DNA from: Thiomicrorhabdus sp. ZW0627
GTDB lineage: Bacteria > Pseudomonadota > Gammaproteobacteria > Thiomicrospirales > Thiomicrospiraceae
Direction of reading: 5' to 3'
DNA length: 64,000 nt
Assembly (NCBI RefSeq): GCF_029767005.1
Contig: NZ_JARUQR010000003.1
Location: 186,001 to 250,000, forward strand
Positions 50,517-64,000 of the stretch are shown piece after piece. Both the position numbers and the translations under genes were made by a program. How positions within the stretch are numbered: the first letter of the stretch is position 1; each line of letters starts with the position of its first letter. The notes beneath the pieces are model-generated. The model worked only from the letters and a program-made list of their open reading frames with translations. It was not told the origin of the DNA and did no database searches.

Positions 50517-52598
50517 ATGGCTCTATTGAGATTAAATAAAATAAGTCACAAGATTATTTTGCCAATCAGTGTGCTGGCTCTGCTTTCGTTACTTGGAGCG
50601 GTTTTCATTTTGAATCAAATAGAAACCGTTGTTGAAAAAATAGACCAGGCAAAAAACCAGAGTGTTCCATTTGCCATGACCGCCAAAGAGATGGATCGGG
50701 ATGTCGTTGAAGTTCAGCAGTGGTTGACCGATATTTCCGCCACACGAGGCTTGGATGGCCTGAATGATGGTTTTGACGAGGCCGAGAAGGCACGACAACG
50801 TTTTTTGAAGGGCGTCGATGCTTATAAAGATCTGTATAAAGATAACCCTCAGATGCTTCAAGAGTTGAAAAAACTGACCGATGCGTTTGAGAGTTGGTAC
50901 GAAGTCGGTAAGCAAATGGCGAATGCCTATGTTTCCGGTGGGCCGGAAGCCGGGAACAAATTGATGGGCGGTTTCGATCAACAGGCTGAAAATCTGGCAA
51001 AAGTCATGGAACCATTCGTTGATCGTCAGTTACAGGAAGCGGATACGCTCCTGTTTGACGTCGACAGCGCGGCCAATCAATTAGTGACCATTCTTTTTGT
51101 TGCGCTCTCCGTCATGATCGTCGTTATGGTTTTGGGAAGCTTGTTTCTTTCCCGCAATATCACTTCTTCCATTTCCGGGCTGCAAAAAACCATTGATGAG
51201 GTAAGTCAGTCTGGTGAGTTGAAACACCGTGCACTGATTTCCGGAAAAGATGAAATCGCCCAGATGGGGAACGCGTTCAACGAACTGCTTCAGCAGATGG
51301 AGTTGACCATTGAAGAGACGAATACGGTTGTGGGTGCGATTGCCAGGGGGGAGTTCGACCAGCAGATCAAGTCAGAATTGAAAGGTGATTTTGAGCGTTT
51401 GAAGCAAGGTGTTAACGGCAGCGCGCAAAGTGTCCGGTTCACCATGCTTGAGCTTGAAAAAGTGATGTCCGGGTTGGAACAGGGGGATTTTTCGATTCGT
51501 ATGGATTCGAAGGTGGAGGAGAGCTTCCGAAATAAGGTTGATACTTCCATGAGTTCCATTAACCGGATTCTGAGCGAGATCAATCAGGTGATGAGCGCGT
51601 TGAATGACGGCGACTTCTCAGCCAGAGTCGAATCTGATGCCCAGGGTGACCTGTTGAATCTGAAAGAGAATATCAATGAATCCACCGGGCGCTTGGAAGC
51701 GGCAATAGCTGAGATCGTTTTCATTGCAACCGAACAGGCCAACGGTAATCTGAATCAAAGATCAAACAGCCATTTTGAAGGCCAGTTGGCGAAACTCCAG
51801 CAGGTAATCAATGCATCGTCGGATAAGTTGAAACAGACAATTTCGCACGCTATGCAAGCGTCGGACAGTGTTTATGGTGCAGCCGTGGAGTTATCCAAAG
51901 GAACCCAGAGCTTAAATGAGCAAGCACAAGAGCAGGCCGCCTCTTTGAACCAGTCTGCAAAAACCGTCGACGAGATGGGTAGTTCCGCTCAACAAACGGT
52001 TGCTCAGGCAAAGACGGCAGCCAAGGCGACTACTGAGGTGCAAGTTCAGGTAGATCAGGGTCAGGAGGTCATGAAACAGAGTATTCAGGCGATGACCAAA
52101 ATCGAGGAGTCAAGCCATCAGATTTCAGACATTATCCAATTGATGGACGGCATTGCTTTCCAGACTAACCTGCTGGCATTGAATGCAGCGGTTGAGGCTG
52201 CACGAGCAGGAGAAGCCGGAAGAGGATTTGCCGTGGTTGCGGGCGAAGTTCGTAACCTGGCGCAAAAATCCACGGATGCCTCCAAAGAGATCAAGGCATT
52301 GATTGAAGACAGTGTCGAAAGGGTGAATGAAGGTACAAGATTGGCCGTAAGTTCCGGCGAAGTGTTGAACCAGATCAACGAATCGATTCGTCAGGTGACG
52401 GATGAGGTCGATAGCATTGTGAACTCGTCAGAGAGACAATTGATGGATATTCATGAGGTTCATACCGCTTTGAATCAAATCAATCATCTGACTCAGCAGA
52501 ACCTGAATCTGGTAATGGCAAGCGATCAATCCGCCGAAAGCATGCGCGAACAATCGCAACAGCTTAAAGAAGAGATGGCGTTTTTCAAAATTAATTGA
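50517..52598 (+). CDS. Chemoreceptor with a chain of HAMP units
   Basis: A 693-residue methyl-accepting chemotaxis protein. TM1 (about 13-32) and TM2 (about 190-211) enclose a helical periplasmic sensor of about 155 residues. After TM2 comes a HAMP domain, then four further HAMP-like repeats starting near residues 271, 316, 358 and 403. These share the pattern (G/N)xxxxG(D/E/N)(F/L) followed by a second helix ([36 protein letters not shown]). The signalling domain (about 440-693) has [20 protein letters not shown]. Poly-HAMP chains occur in receptors such as Aer2. A ribosome site (GGAGG) precedes the ATG. It ends at a bidirectional terminator convergent with gltD. Confidence 0.93.
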   Translation: MALLRLNKISHKIILPISVLALLSLLGAVFILNQIETVVEKIDQAKNQSVPFAMTAKEMDRDVVEVQQWLTDISATRGLDGLNDGFDEAEKARQRFLKGVDAYKDLYKDNPQMLQELKKLTDAFESWYEVGKQMANAYVSGGPEAGNKLMGGFDQQAENLAKVMEPFVDRQLQEADTLLFDVDSAANQLVTILFVALSVMIVVMVLGSLFLSRNITSSISGLQKTIDEVSQSGELKHRALISGKDEIAQMGNAFNELLQQMELTIEETNTVVGAIARGEFDQQIKSELKGDFERLKQGVNGSAQSVRFTMLELEKVMSGLEQGDFSIRMDSKVEESFRNKVDTSMSSINRILSEINQVMSALNDGDFSARVESDAQGDLLNLKENINESTGRLEAAIAEIVFIATEQANGNLNQRSNSHFEGQLAKLQQVINASSDKLKQTISHAMQASDSVYGAAVELSKGTQSLNEQAQEQAASLNQSAKTVDEMGSSAQQTVAQAKTAAKATTEVQVQVDQGQEVMKQSIQAMTKIEESSHQISDIIQLMDGIAFQTNLLALNAAVEAARAGEAGRGFAVVAGEVRNLAQKSTDASKEIKALIEDSVERVNEGTRLAVSSGEVLNQINESIRQVTDEVDSIVNSSERQLMDIHEVHTALNQINHLTQQNLNLVMASDQSAESMREQSQQLKEEMAFFKIN

Positions 52599-52628
52599 AC
52601 TTAAAGGTTTAAGAGGTTTTTCGGATAA

Positions 52629-52670
52629 TAAAAAAGCCCGCAAGGATGAATTCTTTGCGGGCTTTTTTGA
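52629..52670. terminator. Bidirectional terminator between chemoreceptor and gltD
   Basis: AAAAAAGCCCGCAA (52630-52643) and TTGCGGGCTTTTTT (52655-52668) form a 14-bp stem with A and T runs on both sides. Just beyond it a lone CAGGCCTG copy (52693) lies before the gltD stop. Confidence 0.9.
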
Positions 52671-52708
52671 TTTTGGTCAGCCTGAAATTGAACAGGCCTG
52701 CTGGGTTC

Positions 52709-58632
<5,924 letters not shown>

Positions 58633-58753
58633 AATTCAGTGTCCTGTCCGTCAAAATCATATAAAAACAGGCAGTCTGCTTCTTTTCTAACTGCTTGTTA
58701 TATAAGGATTTTGTTTGTTTTCAGCGCGTTTAAAAAATAAAAATTGGTGCGAG

Positions 58754-58783
58754 ATTATACTTTATCTATGCATTTGGAATCAA
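58754..58783 (-). promoter_or_regulatory. Promoter of gltBD
   Basis: On the minus strand TTGATT (58783-58778) and TATAAT (58759-58754) are 18 bp apart. Transcription would start near 58747, giving a leader of about 115 nt before the gltB ATG at 58632. The leader shows only weak short repeats (AAGCAG twice). Confidence 0.6.
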
Positions 58784-58824
58784 ATTGTACCATTGTTTTT
58801 AGCGTCTCAGGCACGGAATTGAGG

Positions 58825-59574
58825 CTAGATCGACGGTAAACAAAAAGTGGCGATGAGCGGGTTGTGGTCTGAGATTTCGGGTACCGAGAGGGCGCCGGAA
58901 TCTGTGAGGATGAGGCCGCGATAGAAAGTGTGGTCGAGTGGTTGGCGCATCAGGGTTTTTATGTTGTGGCTGTCGGGGTAGTCGACCTTGGTCAGGTTGA
59001 GCTGTTTTGTGGCTTCGCACATGGTCTTTAGGCGGGTGCGATTCCAGGTGTTGAAGTCGCCGCTGACAATCATCGGGCCGTCCAAGTGGGCGAGTTTACT
59101 CCACAGGAGTTGCAGTTCTTTTTTGAACAGGGTGTGCGGAACGAAATTGATGGCGTGTATGTTGACGTGTGTCAGCCAACTGCCGTCGGCCAGAGGATGG
59201 CTGGTAATCAGAGCGGTTTTGTGGGTGATCATGCCAAGTTCCCGGGTTTGGGTAAGACACTGGTGGTGTGGCGTGATTCCGGATGCGGATGCGGTCAACA
59301 CGCCGAAGTGCTGTTTTTTGGTTTGGATGTTGGGAGCCATGACATAAGGTAGATCAAAGAATTTGGTTTGCATGGGTCTGGTGGCTGCTTCCTGTAATGA
59401 CAGAAGGTGCGGCGTTCGGATGGGTAACAGGGTTTCGATTGGCCGGTGGATGTAATGGCTGAAGTCGACTTTTTGAAGGTTCCAGGTTAGCAGGGTGAAG
59501 CAGCCCGGCAAGGGGTGGTCTGCTTGTTCCGGTGAGTGTGCGTGTGAAAGAGGTGTGAACTTGGGCTTGTACAT
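58825..59574 (-). CDS. Endonuclease/exonuclease/phosphatase (EEP) family protein
   Basis: A 249-residue enzyme-like protein of the DNase I/inositol-phosphatase fold. TWNLQKVDFSHYI gives the first metal residues, SLQEAA the catalytic Glu, VSGDFNTWNRTR the Asp/Asn pair and the C-terminal ISDHNPLIATF the Asp-His. No signal peptide, so cytosolic. It follows the cardiolipin synthase by 12 bp on the same strand, a frequent cls-EEP pairing in gammaproteobacteria. The substrate may be DNA, RNA or a phospholipid headgroup. Confidence 0.85.
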   Translation of the reverse strand: MYKPKFTPLSHAHSPEQADHPLPGCFTLLTWNLQKVDFSHYIHRPIETLLPIRTPHLLSLQEAATRPMQTKFFDLPYVMAPNIQTKKQHFGVLTASASGITPHHQCLTQTRELGMITHKTALITSHPLADGSWLTHVNIHAINFVPHTLFKKELQLLWSKLAHLDGPMIVSGDFNTWNRTRLKTMCEATKQLNLTKVDYPDSHNIKTLMRQPLDHTFYRGLILTDSGALSVPEISDHNPLIATFCLPSI

Positions 59575-59586
59575 GAGGGAGCTCGT

Positions 59587-60993
59587 TCAGAGAATCGGGG
59601 CGACGATTCGTGTCAGGTTTTCCAGCAACCTGCGGATCCGGTTATCGCTGGGTTGGTAGGGTATGCTGTTGGCCAGTAATTTTTCCAGCCATTCCGACAT
59701 CTGCTCGATCAATGGTTCTGAATAGATGAAGTTGACCATTTCGTGGTTGATGAACAGTGAGCGGTAGTCCAGATTGGCAGAACCGATGAGCATCGTTTTG
59801 TGGTCGATCATGATGAATTTGGCGTGCAGCATATTGTCCTGGTAGTAAAACAGTTGGCCGCCCATTTCACCGAGTTCTCGCATGTAGGAACTGCGTCCGA
59901 GGTCGAAAATCAGGTGGTCGGAGGTGTCCGGCGTGATTAGGGTTACTTTCACGCCGCGTTTGATAGCGATGAGTAGGGCGTGCATGATGGCACTGTCCGG
60001 TATGAAGTAGGGCGTGACAATGTGGATACTTTCCTTTGCCAGATAGATGCTGTGTAGCAGGGTCTCGAACAGGGCATCGCTGTTGATGTCTGGGCCGGAT
60101 GGCACTGCCTGCATGATTTCGCCGGGTGTGGTCGGAAGGTTGTCGGGCGGTTGTGGCGAAGGCAGTCGTTCGTTGGTGGTATAGAACCAGTCTTCATTGA
60201 AGATGTTCTGATAGTGGAATGTGGTCGGTCCCTCGATTTTAAACATGAGGTCAATCCATCTGCCTTCCTTTGGCGTTGTATCAGGCGTTCCCAGATAGTC
60301 GTTGGAGAGGTTCATGCCTCCGGTCAGCAAGACGGATTGGTCAAACAGATAAATCTTTCGGTGATTTCTCAAATTCAGTTGGCTTTTGAAAAGCGAGTGG
60401 AGAATCGGTTGGAAGAAAGCGTATCGACCTCCTGCTTCGGTTAGGCGTCGTAGTCTCTTGCTGTTACGGTACAAAGCGAACGAGCCGATGGCGTCGATCA
60501 GAAGACGCACTTGAACGCCTTGTTGTGCCTTGCGGATAAGCGCTTCGAGAATGGTGTGTCCGGTTTTGTCCAGCTCAAAGATATAGGTCTGGATGTGAAT
60601 GCTGTGTTGGGCGTTTTCAATCGCTTCCATCAGGATCGAATAGGCTTCGACATCTGTGTGGCACAGGCTGACTTGGTTGCCGTTGGTGGTGCCGGCAATG
60701 TGGTTGGACTGCAGGAGGCGGTCGAGTTGAAAGGCTAATTCGTTGTCTGGTTCTGCGACCGAGACCGAGCGCATGGAAATCGCGGGTTTATTGCGTTTGT
60801 TAAAGAATTTCCGGGAGCCGAAAAGGACATAAAGTATCACGCCGAAAATGGGCAGAAGCAGTAAAGTGAGCAGCCATGCCATGAGGTTCTGCGGAGAACG
60901 TCGTTGATAAAGCATGTGGATGATGGTGGCGATCACCAGAAATATGTTGAAAAGGTACAGCCAGAATAACGGTTGGTTGATTGAAAATGTCAT
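59587..60993 (-). CDS. Cardiolipin synthase, phospholipase D type
   Basis: A 468-residue inner-membrane enzyme that condenses two phosphatidylglycerols into cardiolipin. Two TM helices at the start (about 8-28 and 35-56) anchor it. Two HKD motifs are seen: LRNHRKIYLFDQSVLLTGG in the first half, where the Lys is in HRK, and MLHAKFIMIDHKTMLIGSANLD in the second. This matches ClsA more than ClsB or ClsC because of the TM helices. It is co-transcribed with the EEP gene. Confidence 0.92.
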   Translation of the reverse strand: MTFSINQPLFWLYLFNIFLVIATIIHMLYQRRSPQNLMAWLLTLLLLPIFGVILYVLFGSRKFFNKRNKPAISMRSVSVAEPDNELAFQLDRLLQSNHIAGTTNGNQVSLCHTDVEAYSILMEAIENAQHSIHIQTYIFELDKTGHTILEALIRKAQQGVQVRLLIDAIGSFALYRNSKRLRRLTEAGGRYAFFQPILHSLFKSQLNLRNHRKIYLFDQSVLLTGGMNLSNDYLGTPDTTPKEGRWIDLMFKIEGPTTFHYQNIFNEDWFYTTNERLPSPQPPDNLPTTPGEIMQAVPSGPDINSDALFETLLHSIYLAKESIHIVTPYFIPDSAIMHALLIAIKRGVKVTLITPDTSDHLIFDLGRSSYMRELGEMGGQLFYYQDNMLHAKFIMIDHKTMLIGSANLDYRSLFINHEMVNFIYSEPLIEQMSEWLEKLLANSIPYQPSDNRIRRLLENLTRIVAPIL

Positions 60994-61111
60994 CCATCCC
61001 CACCACTTTTCATTGAGTAAGCCAATAGCATAAGACGAAAGTCTGGAATTATCCAGTATTACGGGTGTGGTTTGGCGCTTTGTGTGGAAAGAGAAATTTT
61101 TACGGCCGGAA

Positions 61112-61156
61112 AATAAACAGGCCTGCCGGTTTCGAAAAACGGGCAGGCCTGTCGGG
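61112..61156 (-). terminator. Terminator of gpmI made of two inverted CAGGCCTG motifs
   Basis: ACAGGCCTGCC (61117-61127) and GGCAGGCCTGT (61142-61152) are exact 11-bp inverted arms with a 14-nt loop in which more pairing is possible. On the minus strand TTTATTTT follows. It lies 35 bp past the gpmI stop. Confidence 0.8.
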
Positions 61157-61190
61157 ATTGGCGGTTAAGCCAGTGTTGAGCCGGTGACGA

Positions 61191-62783
61191 TTAGTCTTTG
61201 GCGCAAAGGCTTTGGCCGGTCATTTCTTCAGGCTGTTCCAGTTCCATGATGTCCAGCATGGTTGGCATTACGTCCGGAAGGGTTCCGCCTTCACGTAGGT
61301 TGCACTTACGTGGACCAAAGTAGACGCAAGGAACCGGGAAGGTCGTGTGTGACGTTAAAGGTTCGCCGGTTTCAGGATCCTGCAACATTTCCATGTTACC
61401 GTGGTCGGCTGTAACGATCGCCTGTCCGCCCGCTTTTTCAATTGCAGCTAACATTTTGCCAAGCGCTTCATCAACGGCTTCAACAGCTTTGATACAAGCT
61501 GGGAAGTTACCCGAGTGGCCGACCATGTCCGGGTTAGCGATGTTACAGATGAAGGTGTCGTACTTATCAGATTCAATTGCTTCAACCAGTTTTTCGGTCA
61601 ATTCGCCAACGCTCATTTCAGGTTGCAGGTCGTAAGTACGGACTTTCGGTGAAGGAACCAGAATGCGGTCTTCACCTTTGTAAGGCGCTTCGACACCGCC
61701 GTTCAGGAAGAACGTCACGTGGGCGTACTTTTCGGTTTCGGCAATGCGTAGTTGCTTCAAGCCAAGCTTGGAAACGTATTCACCGTAGGTGTTCTTAAGT
61801 TTGGTTGGGCGGTAAGCGATGGTTGCCCCGAAGCTTTCGAAGTTCTTGTTGTATTCAGTCAGGGTGACGAAGGCCGAAAGCACCGGTGTCTTGCAGCGGT
61901 GGAAGTCACCGAAATCGTTAATGATGAACGGCTGGGTCAGCTGGCGGGCACGGTCTGAACGATAGTTCATGAAAATGATCGAGTCGCCGTCTTTGACTTT
62001 GGATTTCTTGCCCTTTTTGCTCAGGATGATGGTCGGTTGGATGAACTCATCAGTCTCTTCACGAGCGTAGGCCATTTCTACCGCTTCTTTGGCGGATGCC
62101 GCTGATAATTCCGCTTCACCGCAGCAGATAACTTCATAAGCCTGCTGGATTCGCTCCCAGCGGTTGTCGCGGTCAAGTGCATAGAATCGCCCGGTTACGG
62201 AAGCAATGCGCCCACCACCGATCTCTTTCATGTAGTTTTCAATATCTTCGATATAGCCTAATGCGCTTTTAGGTGCGGTATCACGACCATCGGTAAAGAT
62301 GTGCAGCAAGGTTTTTGCGCCGCGTTCAACCGACAGTTTCAAAGCGGCCTTGATGTGGCTGATATGGGAGTGTACGCCACCGTCAGAAAGCAAACCAAGG
62401 ATATGAACCGAGTGGCCGCGTTCCATCGCCTTGTCGATTGCGTTTAGAAGCGCGTTGTTATCGAAGAAACGTCCGTCGTCGATGTCTTTCTGGATTCGCG
62501 TCAGGTCTTGGTAGACAACTCGGCCGGCACCCAGGTTCAGGTGTCCAACTTCCGAGTTCCCCATTTGTCCTTCGGGAAGGCCAACGGCCATACCGGATGT
62601 GTGGATGAGTGTGTTTGGGTGGTTTGCGACCAGCTTGTCCCAGTTCGGGGTGTTGGCTTGGGCGATAGCGTTGTACTCGACTTCTTCTCTGTGTCCCCAG
62701 CCGTCCAGAATGATCAATCCTGTCGGACGGTGTTTAATTTGCTTTTTGGGCTTAGGTTCTTGACTCATCTTTTTATCTACCAT
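61191..62783 (-). CDS. gpmI: 2,3-bisphosphoglycerate-independent phosphoglycerate mutase
   Basis: A 530-residue Mn-dependent mutase interconverting 3- and 2-phosphoglycerate in glycolysis. LIILDGWGHREE gives the first metal residues, GQMGNSEVGHLNLGAG contains the phosphorylated Ser, and VTADHGNMEML the second metal site. A short N-terminal extension precedes the family start. An in-frame ATG at 62768 could be the true start, since the ribosome site before 62783 is poor. It is divergent from the rhodanese-grxC-secB unit, the classical gammaproteobacterial order. Confidence 0.96.
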   Translation of the reverse strand: MVDKKMSQEPKPKKQIKHRPTGLIILDGWGHREEVEYNAIAQANTPNWDKLVANHPNTLIHTSGMAVGLPEGQMGNSEVGHLNLGAGRVVYQDLTRIQKDIDDGRFFDNNALLNAIDKAMERGHSVHILGLLSDGGVHSHISHIKAALKLSVERGAKTLLHIFTDGRDTAPKSALGYIEDIENYMKEIGGGRIASVTGRFYALDRDNRWERIQQAYEVICCGEAELSAASAKEAVEMAYAREETDEFIQPTIILSKKGKKSKVKDGDSIIFMNYRSDRARQLTQPFIINDFGDFHRCKTPVLSAFVTLTEYNKNFESFGATIAYRPTKLKNTYGEYVSKLGLKQLRIAETEKYAHVTFFLNGGVEAPYKGEDRILVPSPKVRTYDLQPEMSVGELTEKLVEAIESDKYDTFICNIANPDMVGHSGNFPACIKAVEAVDEALGKMLAAIEKAGGQAIVTADHGNMEMLQDPETGEPLTSHTTFPVPCVYFGPRKCNLREGGTLPDVMPTMLDIMELEQPEEMTGQSLCAKD

Positions 62784-62866
62784 AAAAAATTGGAAATTCG
62801 ATTTATTGTAGCGAGTTTCGCTGTTAAAATCATTAGCTTTGATTGAAGTCTATCAAGGGAATATGA

Positions 62867-63310
62867 ATGTTTATTGAATTTATGCAAGAGCAACAGCTTT
62901 TGTTTATTGCTTTGGTTGTCATCATTGCGATGCTGGCATACAGTTACGTTGGAGACCGGATTGCCGGTTACAAAAGTGTGGGTGCAGACAAGGCGATCCG
63001 TTTATACAACGATGATGCGTTTTTGTTGGATGTGCGCAGTGCCGGGGAATTCAAAGACGGTTCTATCGCCAACGCCGTGAATATTTCAGTAACGGATCTG
63101 GCCAAGAATCTGGATCGTATCTCTGTTGAGAAAGATGCACCGATTCTGGTTTATTGTATGACGGGTGCGCGTTCGAGTCGTGCGGCTTCGATACTGGTCA
63201 AGAGCGGGTTTACGAATGTGTATAACCTGTCAGGCGGGATTACGGCATGGAAGAATGCCGGTTTACCGGTAGGAACGCCGGCTCGCTCAAAAAAAAACAA
63301 AAAAAAGTAG
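62867..63310 (+). CDS. Membrane-anchored rhodanese-like protein (YibN type)
   Basis: A 147-residue protein with one N-terminal TM helix (about 10-28) and a rhodanese domain. The domain has DAFLLDVRSAGEFKDGSIANAVNISV and the catalytic loop LVYCMTGARSS with Cys97. A very basic tail (KKNKKK) ends the protein. AAGGGA lies before the ATG. It opens the rhodanese-grxC-secB operon, as yibN does in E. coli. A sulfur-transfer role is plausible but the acceptor is unknown. Confidence 0.92.
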   Translation: MFIEFMQEQQLLFIALVVIIAMLAYSYVGDRIAGYKSVGADKAIRLYNDDAFLLDVRSAGEFKDGSIANAVNISVTDLAKNLDRISVEKDAPILVYCMTGARSSRAASILVKSGFTNVYNLSGGITAWKNAGLPVGTPARSKKNKKK

Positions 63311-63351
63311 CCTCGAACACGAATAAGGCTGCGAAGAAAGGAGAAGTCAAA

Positions 63352-63606
63352 ATGGCTCAAGTCGTGATTTACAGTACCCAAACCTGCCCGTTTTGTAATA
63401 TGGCCAAGCGTTTGTTGGATTCAAAAGGGGTGAGTTACGAAACCATCGATGTGGGGAATGACCGACAGTTGTGGGCGGATATGGAAGCGAAAACCGGCCG
63501 CAACACAGTGCCTCAGATTTTCATTGGTGATCACCATGTGGGTGGCTTTGACGACCTTTCGGCAGCAGATAAACGTGGTGAGATCGATGCGTTATTGAAC
63601 GCCTGA
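63352..63606 (+). CDS. grxC: Glutaredoxin 3
   Basis: An 84-residue dithiol glutaredoxin. The active site is C12-P-F-C15 in YSTQTCPFCNMAKRLL, and TVPQIFIGDHHVGGFDDL is the GSH-binding and cis-Pro region. The ATG at 63352 has AAAGGAG before it and gives the family length; longer frames upstream overlap the rhodanese gene. It reduces protein and glutathione disulfides. Second gene of the unit, between the rhodanese and secB. Confidence 0.96.
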   Translation: MAQVVIYSTQTCPFCNMAKRLLDSKGVSYETIDVGNDRQLWADMEAKTGRNTVPQIFIGDHHVGGFDDLSAADKRGEIDALLNA

Positions 63607-63652
63607 TATCATTGCAAAAACGGATAGCAAACAGTAATTTCAAGGAATAACC

Positions 63653-64000
63653 ATGTCTGAAACGACACAACAGCAAAAATTTATTATTCAGAAGATATAC
63701 ACCAAAGACATCTCTTTCGAGTCTCCGAACTCTCCGGGAATTTTTACAGCGGAATTCCAGCCGCAGTTGGAAGTGAATATGAACGTCGAAAGCAGTGCTT
63801 TGGAAGAAGGCATTTTTCATGTTGTGTTGCGTGTAACTGCTACGACCAAAGTTGAAGAGCATACGGCGTTTTTGTGTGAAGTTGAGCAAGCTGGTATTTT
63901 CACGTTGGAAGGGTTTAACGAAGAAGAGTTAGGTTACCTATTGGGTGCCCAGTGTCCGAACGCTTTGTTCCCGTATGCGCGTGAAGCAATTTCCGACTTG
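63653..64000 (+). CDS. secB: Protein-export chaperone SecB, N-terminal part
   Basis: The first 116 codons of SecB, continuing off the right edge. FIIQKIYTKDISFESPNSP and PQLEVNMNV are the opening strands, and LEEGIFHVVLRVTATTK, FLCEVEQAGIF and CPNALFPYAREAISDL are the family blocks. SecB is a tetramer that keeps precursors unfolded and hands them to SecA. AAGGA precedes the ATG. Third gene of the conserved rhodanese-grxC-secB order. Confidence 0.96.
   Translation, partial: MSETTQQQKFIIQKIYTKDISFESPNSPGIFTAEFQPQLEVNMNVESSALEEGIFHVVLRVTATTKVEEHTAFLCEVEQAGIFTLEGFNEEELGYLLGAQCPNALFPYAREAISDL

Overview
The window is an ordinary, gene-dense bacterial chromosome segment of moderate GC content. It looks like a gammaproteobacterium. 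The supporting arrangements are gpmI divergent from rhodanese-grxC-secB, mutY-yggX, trxA next to rho, yicC divergent from rdgB, hemW, and uvrD opening with a typical gammaproteobacterial N-terminus. Protein sequences and the mixture of Pit, MotAB, several cyclic-di-GMP and chemotaxis proteins and few mobile elements would fit a motile, Thiomicrospira/Hydrogenovibrio-like sulfur oxidiser. That placement is inference from memory of these families, not a search. Both ends cut genes: amtB at the left and secB at the right. I see no rRNA, tRNA, CRISPR, prophage or insertion sequence.

Layout. 1-3.1 kb: amtB and glnK (ammonium sensing), an XRE-cupin regulator, adk, a fructosamine-kinase-like gene. 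3.1-7.0 kb: mrcA (PBP1A), a two-TM small protein behind a perfect FNR-type box, yicC. 7.1-13.5 kb: rdgB, an MBL/beta-CASP nuclease, a secreted orphan, hemW coupled to an AsmA protein. 13.5-21.4 kb: trmB, mutY-yggX, an EAL/HDOD protein, hemE with a leader that can fold in two ways, a secreted nuclease-like protein, L31 type B, rho, trxA. 21.7-30 kb: uvrD overlapping fetAB, a GGDEF protein, a PlsC-GNAT acyltransferase and a TlpA thioredoxin fusion. 30-39 kb: patatin and pgm, a small His-rich protein with a TonB receptor, a CbpA-type DnaJ, an orphan TRAP binding lipoprotein, an SppA peptidase. 39-50.3 kb: motA-motB, a PAS-PAS chemoreceptor, a ChaN lipoprotein, malic enzyme, a nitroreductase, an AT-rich foreign-looking membrane gene, an SDR, pit with its DUF47 partner, a GlsB-type protein. 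50.5-64 kb: a chemoreceptor with a chain of HAMP units, gltB-gltD, an EEP/cardiolipin synthase pair, gpmI, rhodanese-grxC-secB.

How the genes connect. Nitrogen assimilation occurs twice: AmtB/GlnK at one end, and GOGAT (gltBD), which glutamine levels and PII normally control, at the other. Signalling and motility (MotAB, two chemoreceptors, a GGDEF and an EAL/HDOD protein) form a scattered theme. Metal handling may connect FetAB, ChaN, YggX and the TonB receptor.

The most striking non-genic signal is an 8-bp palindrome, CAGGCCTG. I count at least 19 copies where about one is expected by chance. Eleven are intergenic, and three times two copies are arranged as the arms of a transcription terminator. 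It behaves like a DNA-uptake or other genome-wide signature sequence. Other signals worth testing are the competing hairpins before hemE, a terminator inside the glnK leader, and an FNR box before an unknown small membrane protein.
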